DNA of 60,403 nucleotides, taken from Ruminococcus_G sp050944415 (lineage in GTDB: Bacteria > Bacillota > Clostridia > Lachnospirales > Lachnospiraceae). Where the stretch lies: NCBI GenBank assembly GCA_050944415.1, contig JBMNRA010000008.1, forward strand, positions 1-60,403, written 5' to 3'. The stretch's first letter is position 1. Every line of letters begins with the position of its first letter. The notes under the pieces were generated by a model, which saw nothing but the letters and a program-made list of their open reading frames with translations, searched no databases and was not told the DNA's origin. Position numbers and translations under genes: made by a program. Positions 15,681 to 24,582 of the stretch are shown here, one piece after another.

Positions 15681-16751
15681 TTAGGGCACAATTTCACGTA
15701 CCGAATTATGCTCCACAAGTTCCGGCTCAAAGAGATAGTTGGCGTCATAATCTGGATCTTTAATAAGCTGCAGCAGCTGCTGCGCCGCTTTTTTGCCAAC
15801 TTCGGCCCGGGGATAACGGATACCGGAAAGAGCTACATCTTCTACATTGGGGAAATAGTCGTCATTACTCATAAGAGAGAGGTCTTCGGGAATACGGATT
15901 CCCCGTTTCAGTATTTCCGGAACAATGGACTGAGCCATTAAATCGTTATATAAATAAGCGGCAGTATAATGCTCCAGACGGGAGATTACAGGATCATAGT
16001 TGATCTCCGAGTAAATCATGTTGTCGTTTCCTGTCAGCCAGAAAATATCATCGTCATGGGGTAAAATATTGTTGTCTAACAGCGCCTGTATATATCCTTT
16101 GTATCTTAAGATTCCCTGGATATCGTCCATTTTTCCAAAATGAAAAATTTTCCGGTGCCCTTTTTTGATTAAATATTCGGTGGCAAGATAACCGCTTCGG
16201 AAATCGTCAAGACATACGGCCGGCAGTTCCGGCAGTTCAGGATAGTGTCCGTCAATAAGGATGACGGGCATTTTTTTTGTCAGTTCTTTTAAAAGCTGAG
16301 GATGCATTCTGGGCAAATACCCTCTGGTCACTTCGATGATAGCGCCTGCGTAGGAAGACTGCAGAAGATTGCGCAGAATCTGTTCCTGGGTATCGATGCT
16401 GTAGTTGCAGGTGAAAATATTGCTGATATAGTCGTTCTGTGCCAGTACGGAATTAATCCCGGCTGTTTTGTATGGAAAGATATAGTCATTGAGAGCATTT
16501 AAAATAACAGCAATATTGTTGCTGGAAACAGCGGCGGTTTCAGACTGTTCCGATACGAAGGTGCCTTTTCCGCGCCGGGAATATAATACTCCCCGGTTTC
16601 TCAGAAAATCCAGCGCATTGCGGATGGTTTGTCTGCTGACCTGGTAATGGTCGATCAGTTCTTTTTCAGAAGGAAGTTTCTGATGCGGCAGATATATTTG
16701 CGTACGGATTTGTTCTTCGATGCTTTCGGCAATAGAAAGATATTTTGGCAT
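15681..16751 (-). CDS. GntR/LacI hybrid transcriptional regulator (AraR-like)
   Basis: 356 residues. Residues 1-70 are a GntR winged helix (LPSEKELIDHYQVSRQTIRNAL, ending RRGKGTFV). From about 80 onward comes a periplasmic-binding-type sugar sensor of the LacI family, ending in a SNDDYFPNVEDVALSGIRYP segment. The architecture matches AraR of Bacillus, a sugar-responsive repressor. ATG 16751 follows AGAGG; upstream codons in the frame are AT-rich noise. Divergent from the ABC transporter genes, it most likely represses them and itself (operator at 16793-16813). Inducer unknown. Confidence 0.88.
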   Translation of the reverse strand: MPKYLSIAESIEEQIRTQIYLPHQKLPSEKELIDHYQVSRQTIRNALDFLRNRGVLYSRRGKGTFVSEQSETAAVSSNNIAVILNALNDYIFPYKTAGINSVLAQNDYISNIFTCNYSIDTQEQILRNLLQSSYAGAIIEVTRGYLPRMHPQLLKELTKKMPVILIDGHYPELPELPAVCLDDFRSGYLATEYLIKKGHRKIFHFGKMDDIQGILRYKGYIQALLDNNILPHDDDIFWLTGNDNMIYSEINYDPVISRLEHYTAAYLYNDLMAQSIVPEILKRGIRIPEDLSLMSNDDYFPNVEDVALSGIRYPRAEVGKKAAQQLLQLIKDPDYDANYLFEPELVEHNSVREIVP

Positions 16752-16792
16752 ATAATACCTCTGTATAAAATGTATTTTTATTTTTTGTTGAC

Positions 16793-16824
16793 TTAAGTAT
16801 AAAACATACTTAAATAAAATACAA
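16793..16824 (-). promoter_or_regulatory. Promoter of the GntR/LacI gene with overlapping operator
   Basis: On the minus strand TTGTAT (16824-16819) and TATACT (16801-16796) are separated by exactly 17 nt. A perfect inverted repeat, TTAAGTAT (16793-16800) and ATACTTAA (16806-16813) with a 5-nt centre, covers the -10 and spacer, as an autorepressor site would. A weaker repeat ATACAT/ATGTAT lies at 16849-16866. Confidence 0.65.
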
Positions 16825-17020
16825 GTATTATTTGAAAGAATCAAAAAAATACATTAAAAAATGTATGAAAAAATACAAAGGTTAATTGATGACAAAAAAA
16901 TGTAAAAAAAACAGGGGATGAATAAAAATTTATCTAAAAATCAGCAGATAAAACATCAATAAAATGTAAAAATATATGAAATAAACAAAAATACAAAAAA
17001 TATTTCGGATAAAATATGTA

Positions 17021-17048
17021 TTGTAAATCATAAATATAAATGTATAAT
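17021..17048 (+). promoter_or_regulatory. Promoter of the ABC transporter operon
   Basis: TTGTAA (17021-17026), 16-nt spacer, TATAAT (17043-17048). It implies a leader of about 95 nt before the binding-protein gene. Confidence 0.65.
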
Positions 17049-17150
17049 AAATACCAACAAATAAATACAAGATACGCACAAAAACTGAACCATATGATAA
17101 CAATATGATAAGATTATCATTGGTGTGCCGAAGGAAGAAAGGAGAACATG

Positions 17151-18209
17151 ATGAAAAGAAAAGTACTTGCAGTAATTATGGCAATCGCAGTGGCAGCTTC
17201 TATGACAGCCTGTGGCTCCGGAAATTCTGCGTCAGAATCTTCCGCGGACAATACGGCAGCGGAAGAAGGAGCGGCTGGGACGGATACAGCCGAAGAAGAG
17301 ACGAATGGCGGTACAGGAGATTCGAAGGGAACGATTCTTTTTTCCACAAAGACGATTACCAATAATGAATTCCAGAGAATTATGGTTGAAAAGTGTGAAG
17401 AAGTAGTGGAAGCGGCCGGCTATACTTTTGAACTTGCTCTTTCCGGTGACGAGCTGACAGTTTCCAAACAGGTGGAAAATGTGGAGAATGCTATTAACCG
17501 AGGTGTTGACGGCATCATTGTAGCGCCTATGGACGGCAGTTCTTTAGTTCCTGCACTGGAAAAAGCAAAAGAAGCGGGAATTCCGGTGATTATTGCAGAT
17601 TCTTCTCTTGACGAAGGCAATGACGATCTGTTTATGTCGCATGTCGGATCTGATAACATTGCCATCGGCTACGAGGCAGGTCAGCAAATGGCAAAGGCTA
17701 TTGGAGAAGAAGGTAAGGTTTGTGTTGTTCGGGGCGCTGCAGGCGCTATGGGAAGTGAGCTTCGTTCTCAGGGGTTTGAGGAAGCTATTGCAGAGTATCC
17801 CAACATTGAAATTGTCAATGAACAGCTTGGCAACTGGCTGAGTGATGTGGCAATGCAGGTTACGGAAAATATGCTGACAGCAGATCCGGACATGGATGGA
17901 ATTTTCCTTTGCTCTGACGGTATGCTTTCCGGTGTTATTTCCGGCGTGCAGAATAAGGGTATGGATCCCTCGGAGCTTTGCATTATTTCCGTAGATGGTA
18001 ATATTTCCGCTCTTGATGCCATTAAAGCCGGAACCTGTTACGGTTGTGTGGCGCAGTATCCCGCCAATATTGGTGAGATTTCTGCTAATACCATGATAGA
18101 CGTGTTAAACGGCGATATTGCACAGGAAGACGTGGAGCATGAGCAGGATTCCGGATATTTCTTTATGTGTCCTGACACAATTGAGGAATCGGAAGAAGTT
18201 GCGTTTTAA
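17151..18209 (+). CDS. Sugar ABC transporter substrate-binding lipoprotein
   Basis: 352 residues. A signal sequence ends in the lipobox SMTAC, with Cys21 the predicted lipidated residue, followed by a Ser/Glu/Gly-rich tether. The remainder is a type I periplasmic-binding fold of the ribose/galactose group (Pfam Peripla_BP_4), with ENAINRGVDGIIVAPMD and a hinge typical of RbsB. It would capture a monosaccharide or polyol outside the cell and deliver it to the two permeases downstream. ATG 17151 is 6 nt from AAAGGAG; ATG 17148 is too close. Confidence 0.92.
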   Translation: MKRKVLAVIMAIAVAASMTACGSGNSASESSADNTAAEEGAAGTDTAEEETNGGTGDSKGTILFSTKTITNNEFQRIMVEKCEEVVEAAGYTFELALSGDELTVSKQVENVENAINRGVDGIIVAPMDGSSLVPALEKAKEAGIPVIIADSSLDEGNDDLFMSHVGSDNIAIGYEAGQQMAKAIGEEGKVCVVRGAAGAMGSELRSQGFEEAIAEYPNIEIVNEQLGNWLSDVAMQVTENMLTADPDMDGIFLCSDGMLSGVISGVQNKGMDPSELCIISVDGNISALDAIKAGTCYGCVAQYPANIGEISANTMIDVLNGDIAQEDVEHEQDSGYFFMCPDTIEESEEVAF

Positions 18210-18227
18210 GTGAAGTTCTGAATTCAT

Positions 18228-18259
18228 GGAGCCCTGGCAAAATTATCTGCCGGGGCTTC
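18228..18259 (+). promoter_or_regulatory. Hairpin after the binding-protein gene
   Basis: GGAGCCCTGGCA (18228-18239) pairs with TGCCGGGGCTTC (18248-18259), 12 bp with two G-T wobbles, 8-nt loop, no T-tract. Stems in this place are common in ABC operons and raise binding-protein mRNA relative to the permease genes. Confidence 0.65.
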
Positions 18260-18305
18260 ATCACTTTAAAGATCAAAGAACTGTATGGAGGAGGCAGGAA
18301 AGAAC

Positions 18306-19259
18306 GTGAAGAAAAGAAACATAAAGACAAAATATATTGCCTATCTGGTAATTTTGATTGCGGCATGTATTGCCGGCAGCCAGATACCGGGATTTTTCAC
18401 AGTGACAAATATATTGAATGTAACACGTCAGGCTTCGACGATTGCGATCTGTGCGCTGGCAATGACCCTTGTCCTGATTATTCAGGGCATTGACCTGGGA
18501 ACGGGAGGCGTTATGGCTTTCTGCGCTATGGTCAGCGGATTTATGATGCTCAATGGAATGAACGTATTCTTTTCCATGCTGGTTGGCGCGGCGGCTGGTC
18601 TGGTCATTGGCGTCGTCAATGGTCTGCTGGTATCCAGAATCAATATTCCGCCTTTTATCGCAACTTATGTGACGGGACAGATCACTCTGGGACTTGCGCT
18701 GGTTGTGGGAAAAGGCAGTTCCATCAGCGGAATGCCCGATTCATATGTTGCCATTGGCAACCGGCTTTTTTTGAATATTCCGATTAATACATGGATCATG
18801 ATTGTGCTGCTTGTGATTACAACGGTTATTTTAAAATATACCCGAATGGGAAAGCATATTTACGCCCTTGGCGGCAACGAAAGTGTTGTAAAAGCAGAAG
18901 GAATCAATTCCGGCAGGATTAAAATTTTTGCATTTTCTCTTTGTGGGCTGTATTCCGCCATTGCAGGCATCTCGCTTTCCGCTCAGATGGCTACCGTACA
19001 TCCCACCCAGGGAGCTTCTTATCAATTGGACGCGGTAGCGGCTTCTCTGGTAGGCGGTGTCAGCATGTTAGGAGGAGAAGGCGCAGCCTGGATGTCAGTT
19101 GTGGGAGCTTTGATTATCGGCTTTCTTCGCAATGCGCTTGATATGTTGGCAATCGATCCCTTTTATCAGAACCTGTTTATCGGTGCGGCAATTATTTTTG
19201 TCGTAGGCGTCAGTGTGTTCAACAAAAATAAAGAGCTGGAGAAAGCGAAAGTATTCTAG
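18306..19259 (+). CDS. Sugar ABC transporter permease (RbsC family)
   Basis: 317 residues, strongly hydrophobic, with about 8-10 membrane helices. The RbsC-type segments are IQGIDLGTGGVMAF near residue 60, LLVSRINIPPFIATYVT near 115, and LDAVAASLVGGVSMLGGEGA near 250. The frame is open from ATG 18285, but that codon has no ribosome-binding site. GTG 18306 follows GGAGGAGGCAGGAAAG and is preferred. It pairs with the second permease 15 nt downstream as a heterodimer. Confidence 0.88.
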   Translation: MKKRNIKTKYIAYLVILIAACIAGSQIPGFFTVTNILNVTRQASTIAICALAMTLVLIIQGIDLGTGGVMAFCAMVSGFMMLNGMNVFFSMLVGAAAGLVIGVVNGLLVSRINIPPFIATYVTGQITLGLALVVGKGSSISGMPDSYVAIGNRLFLNIPINTWIMIVLLVITTVILKYTRMGKHIYALGGNESVVKAEGINSGRIKIFAFSLCGLYSAIAGISLSAQMATVHPTQGASYQLDAVAASLVGGVSMLGGEGAAWMSVVGALIIGFLRNALDMLAIDPFYQNLFIGAAIIFVVGVSVFNKNKELEKAKVF

Positions 19260-19274
19260 GGGGGAGGATGACAA

Positions 19275-20213
19275 ATGAAAAATTTTGCAAAAAAGTACGG
19301 CAATGTCATCATATTTGCATGTGTGTTTATAGTGGGCGTGATTGCCAGGCCGGGAGCCTTCCTGAGTATCAGTAATGTTACCGGAATTATTTCTCAGGCT
19401 GCCATTGCGGCGATCTGTTGTCTGGGCATGACCTTCGTGCTGATGACTGGAGGCATTGATCTTTCTGTAGGATATCTGTTGGGTTTTTGTACTTATGTTT
19501 TCGGATGGTCTACCGTTACCTGCGGGCTTCCTGTTTTTGCAGGTATTTTACTGACTCTGGCTGTGGGAGCTTTTTGCGGCATGGTAAACGGTATTCTGGT
19601 ACAGGTATTAAAAATTCCTGCGTTTATTGTAACGCTGGGTACCGGGTATATCATATATGGAATTGCCCAGATTGTCAGCAGCGGTTCCGCCATCACCCCT
19701 CTTCCGGATGCCATCTTGGCTGTGGCCAGGACAAATATTTTAGGCATGAATTCGGTTGTATGGATTATGCTTCTGATTGCAGTAGTTGCCTGGTTTATTC
19801 TTCATAAATCTACATTTGGGCGAGCCCTGACATCTGTAGGATTGAATAAAGAGGCCAGTTCTCTGTCCGGTATTAACGCATCTTTTACCACAGTGATGGT
19901 ATATGTAATCTGCGGAATTACTACCGCTCTGGGCGCGGTTTTGATGGCGAGCCGGGTAAATAACTGCGTGGTTACCATGGGAGGTACGGATTTTACTTTT
20001 ACAGCCATTACAGCTGCGGTTCTTGGAGGCGCCAGTCTTTTTGGGGGAATTGGTACGGCATTGGGGTCTCTTCTGGGCGTATTCACGATTTATATGATTC
20101 AGAATATTCTGGGAATTTTAGGCGTGAATTTCTATATGTATACAGCTGTGCAGAGTATTGTGATTTTGATTGCTATTATCTTTGAAAATGTGAAAAACAG
20201 ACTGCTGCAATAA
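19275..20213 (+). CDS. Sugar ABC transporter permease (RbsC family), second subunit
   Basis: 312 residues of the same BPD_transp_2 family as the previous gene: MTGGIDLSVGYLLGF near residue 60, VLKIPAFIVTLGTGYI near 115, and FTFTAITAAVLGGASLFGGIG near 235. GGGGGAGGA precedes ATG 19275. Two different permeases with one ATPase suggest a heterodimeric channel, unlike the homodimeric RbsC of E. coli. Confidence 0.9.
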   Translation: MKNFAKKYGNVIIFACVFIVGVIARPGAFLSISNVTGIISQAAIAAICCLGMTFVLMTGGIDLSVGYLLGFCTYVFGWSTVTCGLPVFAGILLTLAVGAFCGMVNGILVQVLKIPAFIVTLGTGYIIYGIAQIVSSGSAITPLPDAILAVARTNILGMNSVVWIMLLIAVVAWFILHKSTFGRALTSVGLNKEASSLSGINASFTTVMVYVICGITTALGAVLMASRVNNCVVTMGGTDFTFTAITAAVLGGASLFGGIGTALGSLLGVFTIYMIQNILGILGVNFYMYTAVQSIVILIAIIFENVKNRLLQ

Positions 20214-20227
20214 GGAGGTGCTTTGCT

Positions 20228-21739
20228 ATGGCGAAAATTTTGGAAATGAAGAATATCACAAAGTATATCTTTGATGAATATGGCAAGAAAATCAATGGCA
20301 CCACGGTTAAAATTTTAAATGGCGTCAATTTTGACCTGGAGGAGGGTGAAGTACATGTACTTGTGGGAGAGAACGGAGCCGGCAAGTCCACACTGATGAA
20401 AATTCTTGGCGGCAATATTCCTGCGGATGAAGGGGAAATGCTTCTTGACGGACAGCCTTACTTTGTAAAAGGACCAAGAGAGGCCAGAGAAAAGGGGGTA
20501 GCTTTTGTTCATCAGGAGTTAAATTTATGCCTTAATCTGGATATTGCCCATAACATTTTTTTGGGGAGAGAGCCGAGGAAAAACGGATTTGTGGATCATA
20601 AAACCATTTATAAAAAGAGTCGGGAGTATTTGGATAAGTTTGGATTTCATGATATTGACCCGAAAACAATCATGCATAATCTTTCTACAGCCAGGCAGCA
20701 GGTGGTAGAGATTGTAAAGGCTCTGTCCTATGATTCCAGAATTTTGATTATGGATGAGCCGACAGCTTCTCTGACAGCGGGAGAGATTGACCATCTGTTT
20801 GAACTGATCCGGGATCTGAAGTCCAGAGGCGTAAGTATTATCTATATTTCTCACCGTATGGATGAACTGCAGATTGTAGGAGACAGACTGACCATTCTTC
20901 GGGACGGTCAATCCATAGAAACCATGTCCATGGAAGACTATAACCAGGATTATATTGTAAAACAGATGGTTGGCCGTACGATTACCAATTTGTTTAACTG
21001 TACCCACAAAGTCCAGGATGAAGATATTCTTAAAGTGGAGAACTTTAAAATCGGACCTGATACGAAACCGATCAGCATGCACGTAAAGAAAGGAGAGATT
21101 GTGGGGCTGGGAGGATTGGTTGGCTCGGGCAGATCGGAATTTGCCAGAGGCATCTTCGGAGTGAGGAATTATTTCGGCGGAACTATTATTTACAAAGGGG
21201 AAGAGTATAAAAAGCCGTCGGCAGAAAAATCCATCGCCAGAGGGATTGCTTATCTGTCCGAGGACAGAAAAATTGACGGCCTGATCGTTGCGAAGAACAT
21301 AAAAGAAAATATTACGATGGCGTCTATTAAAAAGTTGTTCAAGCATCATGTTTTAAACAACCGGCTGGAACGAAAAGAAGCGGAAGCAAAGATCAAAGAG
21401 CTGAATGTGATCTGCAGATCTATGGATCAGCTTGTCAGCACACTTTCGGGCGGCAACCAACAGAAGGTTTTATTTGCAAAATGGCTGGAGAGCAAACCGG
21501 ATTTACTGATTCTTGATGAGCCAACAAGGGGCATCGATATCAACGCAAAGGCCGAGATTTATGAAATTATGGATAATATCGCCAAACAGGGTGTGGCTAT
21601 TATCATGATTTCTTCGGAACTTCCGGAATTGATTGGTATGAGCGACAGAATCTATGTCATGCGAAGAGGTTCTATTTCGCTGGAAATCGACAAAAATGAA
21701 GAGATGACCCAGGAAAGGATTCTGGCAAATACTCTGTAG
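20228..21739 (+). CDS. Sugar ABC transporter ATP-binding protein (RbsA/MglA family)
   Basis: 503 residues with two fused nucleotide-binding domains. The first has Walker A GENGAGKST near residue 47 and Walker B LIMDEPTAS near 175. The second has the degenerate P-loop GLVGSGRSEF usual in this family near residue 300, the signature LSGGNQQKVLFAKWL near 405, and LILDEPTRGID. It energises uptake by the preceding permeases. TAAGGAGGTG overlaps the end of the upstream gene. Confidence 0.94.
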   Translation: MAKILEMKNITKYIFDEYGKKINGTTVKILNGVNFDLEEGEVHVLVGENGAGKSTLMKILGGNIPADEGEMLLDGQPYFVKGPREAREKGVAFVHQELNLCLNLDIAHNIFLGREPRKNGFVDHKTIYKKSREYLDKFGFHDIDPKTIMHNLSTARQQVVEIVKALSYDSRILIMDEPTASLTAGEIDHLFELIRDLKSRGVSIIYISHRMDELQIVGDRLTILRDGQSIETMSMEDYNQDYIVKQMVGRTITNLFNCTHKVQDEDILKVENFKIGPDTKPISMHVKKGEIVGLGGLVGSGRSEFARGIFGVRNYFGGTIIYKGEEYKKPSAEKSIARGIAYLSEDRKIDGLIVAKNIKENITMASIKKLFKHHVLNNRLERKEAEAKIKELNVICRSMDQLVSTLSGGNQQKVLFAKWLESKPDLLILDEPTRGIDINAKAEIYEIMDNIAKQGVAIIMISSELPELIGMSDRIYVMRRGSISLEIDKNEEMTQERILANTL

Positions 21740-21773
21740 AATAAGACATTATAAAGAAAGAAGGGTGGAAATA

Positions 21774-22784
21774 ATGATAAAACTTGGATTGATAGGAGCG
21801 GGCGGCATCGGGCGGATGCATACAGATATTATTATGAACCAGATTCCCGGGGCGGAAATTGTGGCGGTCAGTGATATCAGCCTGGAGAATAGAGAGAAGA
21901 TTACCGATCAATATCCGTCGGTGAAGAGTTTTGACGATCCGCATAAGCTGATTGAATCCTCACTGACAGACGCTGTTATCGTGACAACATGGGATCGAAC
22001 CCATGAAGAATTTGTAGTAGCAAGTATCAAGGCCGGAAAACACGTTTTCTGTGAAAAGCCCCTCGCCGACACGACAAAAGCCTGCATCAATATCATGGAG
22101 GCTGAAATGGCAGCAGGCAAACGATATCTGACAGTGGGATTTATGAGACGTTATGACAGCGGTTATGTGCAGGTGAAAGAGGCTATTGACAGCGGGCGAA
22201 TCGGAAGGCCCCTGCTTCTCCATGAGCAGCATAGAAATGCCCATCCTACGGGGGAAAAGCACACGACAGATATGTCGGCGAATGGAGCTTTGGTGCATGA
22301 ATTTGATATTACCAGATGGCTGACCGGGGATGAATACGAAACGGCTCAGCTGATCTGTCCCAGGAGCACCCGCAATGCGGATGAGGATCTGATAGACCCG
22401 CAGATGGTAATATTGCGAACCAAAAGCGGGATTCATGTGGATCTGGAAATCTATATGAATTGTATTTACGGGTACGATATTCACTGTGAAGTAGTGGGAG
22501 AGGAAGGCTGCGCGTCGCTTCCGGACCCTGCCAATGCGATCATTCGTGAAAGAGGCGCCCGCCTTTATAAAATTGATCCTGTCTGGGTCAACCGGTTTGC
22601 CGAGGCCTATGTCACGGAAATGCGGGATTGGATCAAATGTGTGGAGAAGGATTCTCTGACAGGGCCGACTGCCTGGGATGGTTATGCGGCTGCGGCTGCG
22701 GCGGAAGCGTGTACAAAATCACGTCTGGCAGGCGGCCAGGTGGTAAAGGTGGAGATGATGGACAAACCAGCGTTCTATAGATAG
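21774..22784 (+). CDS. Gfo/Idh/MocA oxidoreductase, inositol 2-dehydrogenase-like
   Basis: 336 residues. The N-terminal Rossmann fold has LGLIGAGGIGRMH at residues 4-16, and the family catalytic lysine lies in CEKPL near residue 95. The C-terminal beta-sheet domain includes NGALVHEFDITRWLTG, where Asp and His would line the active site as in IolG. The protein should use NAD(P) to oxidise one hydroxyl of a sugar or cyclitol to a ketone; the substrate is not fixed by sequence. ATG 21774 is 5 nt from AGGGTGG; an in-frame GTG at 21765 is less likely. It is 34 nt after the ATPase gene. Confidence 0.88.
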   Translation: MIKLGLIGAGGIGRMHTDIIMNQIPGAEIVAVSDISLENREKITDQYPSVKSFDDPHKLIESSLTDAVIVTTWDRTHEEFVVASIKAGKHVFCEKPLADTTKACINIMEAEMAAGKRYLTVGFMRRYDSGYVQVKEAIDSGRIGRPLLLHEQHRNAHPTGEKHTTDMSANGALVHEFDITRWLTGDEYETAQLICPRSTRNADEDLIDPQMVILRTKSGIHVDLEIYMNCIYGYDIHCEVVGEEGCASLPDPANAIIRERGARLYKIDPVWVNRFAEAYVTEMRDWIKCVEKDSLTGPTAWDGYAAAAAAEACTKSRLAGGQVVKVEMMDKPAFYR

Positions 22785-22800
22785 GAAGGGTGAAATTTTA

Positions 22801-23702
22801 TTGAGAGGATTTGTATTGCGGGGAGAATGGAACCCGGTTCCCGGGATTTCCCTGGGGGAGAGAGAATTGGCCGATCACCGGGCTTATGTATCCGGGTCAG
22901 TGTGGAATCATCTGTCCTGCCGGATGGAGGATGTGCCGGTTCCGGAGCCAAAAGAGGACGAAGTCCTGATTAAGGTGGGGGCCTGCGGTGTATGCGGCAG
23001 TGACATTCATTCCATATCAAAATTAATGATCTTGCGGAGAAATACGGAGACAAGCTGGCGGCATTTGAGGCAGGGGCTTTGGCGGAACCAATGAGTGTTG
23101 CCTATCACTCCATTATGATCAATGCCGGCGGATTCCAGCCGGGATCTAATGTGGCTGTTGTGGGAGCAGGGCCTATTGGATTGTCAGCAGCGGCGCTTTG
23201 CCGGGCTGCGGGAGCGGCAAAAATTTTTCTGTTTGATACAAATCCGGGGAGACTTTCCTTTGCCGAGTCGATGGGAATTACAGACGGCTGTTTTAATCCG
23301 ATGGATTTCAGGTCTGATCATGAGATTGCAGGATTATTGATGGAATTGACTCACGGTCTGGGATGTCATATCAACATTGAAGCGGCTGGAAACCCGGGAG
23401 CGACATATCCCATGATTGCGGCTATCATGGCATCTCATGCAAAACTGATACAGATTGGTCTTCCGGGAAAAGTTCCTCCCATTGATCTGATCCCGTTTAT
23501 TTATCACGGAACCTCTATTTACTGCTGCAGCGGTTCCGCGGGATATGATATTTTTCCTGGCGTACTGCGGATGTTTGCAGCCGGTAGGCTGGATATGAGG
23601 GATATGATCAGCAGGAGATATCCCCTGGAGCATACGAAAGCAGCCATTGACGATGCGGCATGTGGAACTCCGGGCAAGGTGATGGTCAGTCAGTTTTATT
23701 AA
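22801..23702 (+). pseudogene. Zinc alcohol dehydrogenase with internal deletion
   Basis: Two pieces of one medium-chain dehydrogenase lie in different frames. The 5' piece (TTG 22801 to about 23010) reaches CGVCGSDIH, the first zinc-ligand motif. The 3' piece (from about 23018) reads from INDLAEKYGDKLAAFEAG through the Rossmann core VVGAGPIGLSAAALCRA to the end. Compared with the intact paralogue at 24583-25611, about 80 residues are missing, including the GHE histidine and all four structural-zinc cysteines. Loss of about 250 nt plus a frame change leaves no active enzyme. Real decay or an assembly fault are both possible. Confidence 0.85.
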
Positions 23703-23726
23703 CGTTGATGATATAGGGAGGTAGAA

Positions 23727-24566
23727 ATGAGACAATACGATTCCAGAACATTTAAATTGGCGGTTCCCGAATGGTGCATGCCTGGGGATTGTATCTTTGG
23801 AATACGGATGGCCTCTGAGATGGGGCTTGACGGCATACAGCTTGAGGCAGGATTTCCGGATACCGGTTTTAAACTGGCTCATAAAAGGGTGCGGGATCTG
23901 TATGTGGAAACTGCGCGCAATTATAATATTGAGCTGATTTCTATTGTGATGAATGATTTGAATAATCATGGGCTCCGAAATGGAAGAGGAACCAAAAGCG
24001 GCGATTTGGCCTATGAAGGACTGGATATTGCTCTTTATGCGGCAGCTGATATGGGTATCCCGGTATTAATGGTTCCTCATTTCGTAGATAATGATATTCA
24101 TACGGAACAGGACAGAGAAAATGTGGTTCGGGCATTGCAGTATGCGTGTGACGAAGGGGAAAAATCAGGAGTTGTCATTGCGGCTGAAACAGCTATTCCG
24201 GCGGAGGATGTTATTCGGCTGATAAAGGATGTGGACAAAAGAAATCTTAAATTGTTTTATGATTCACAGAATTATATGTGCTTTCGGGGACTGAACCCCA
24301 TGGAACACCTCCCGAAAGTATATCCGTATATGGTGAATCAGATTCACGTAAAGGACGGTGTGGGAGCTGCTTACAGCAGTAAGTGTCTGGGAGAGGGAGA
24401 TTCTCATTTTGAGGAACAGATTGCATGGCTGAAAGCTCATGATTATTCGGGGTGGTTTGTTTTTGAAAACTATTATTCCCAGCTGCCTCTCCGTGAGGAA
24501 GCAGATGATCCCATGGATCTGCTGAAGAAAGATATCCACAAATTAAAAACTGAGCTAAAGAAATAA
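23727..24566 (+). CDS. Sugar isomerase/epimerase-like TIM-barrel protein
   Basis: 279 residues of the xylose-isomerase-like TIM-barrel superfamily (Pfam AP_endonuc_2). Probable metal ligands are Glu154 (VIAAETA), Asp179 (LFYDSQN), His207 (NQIHVKD) and Glu247 (FVFENYY). Relatives include inosose dehydratase IolE, keto-sugar epimerases and the catalytic subunits of C-glycoside lyases, so the reaction is probably isomerisation, dehydration or elimination on a keto-sugar made by the neighbouring dehydrogenases. TAGGGAGGT precedes ATG 23727. Confidence 0.83.
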   Translation: MRQYDSRTFKLAVPEWCMPGDCIFGIRMASEMGLDGIQLEAGFPDTGFKLAHKRVRDLYVETARNYNIELISIVMNDLNNHGLRNGRGTKSGDLAYEGLDIALYAAADMGIPVLMVPHFVDNDIHTEQDRENVVRALQYACDEGEKSGVVIAAETAIPAEDVIRLIKDVDKRNLKLFYDSQNYMCFRGLNPMEHLPKVYPYMVNQIHVKDGVGAAYSSKCLGEGDSHFEEQIAWLKAHDYSGWFVFENYYSQLPLREEADDPMDLLKKDIHKLKTELKK

Positions 24567-24582
24567 AAATTGGAGGAATCCT

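Larger units (their letters stand above)
16752..17150. promoter_or_regulatory. AT-rich divergent control region
   Basis: This 399-nt gene-free stretch separates the regulators from the transporter operon. It is extremely AT-rich, with many ATACA/TGTAT words and A-tracts. It holds the minus-strand promoter and operator at 16793-16824, a second inverted repeat at 16849-16866, and a plus-strand promoter at 17021-17048. No ORF with a ribosome-binding site is visible. Confidence 0.7.

Noticed and set aside
23727..24566. C-glycoside lyase catalytic subunit (DgpC-type)
   Set aside because: The TIM barrel and Gfo/Idh genes fit, but the small partner subunit required in that system is not seen and the AroD-like gene is foreign to it; kept only as an alternative.
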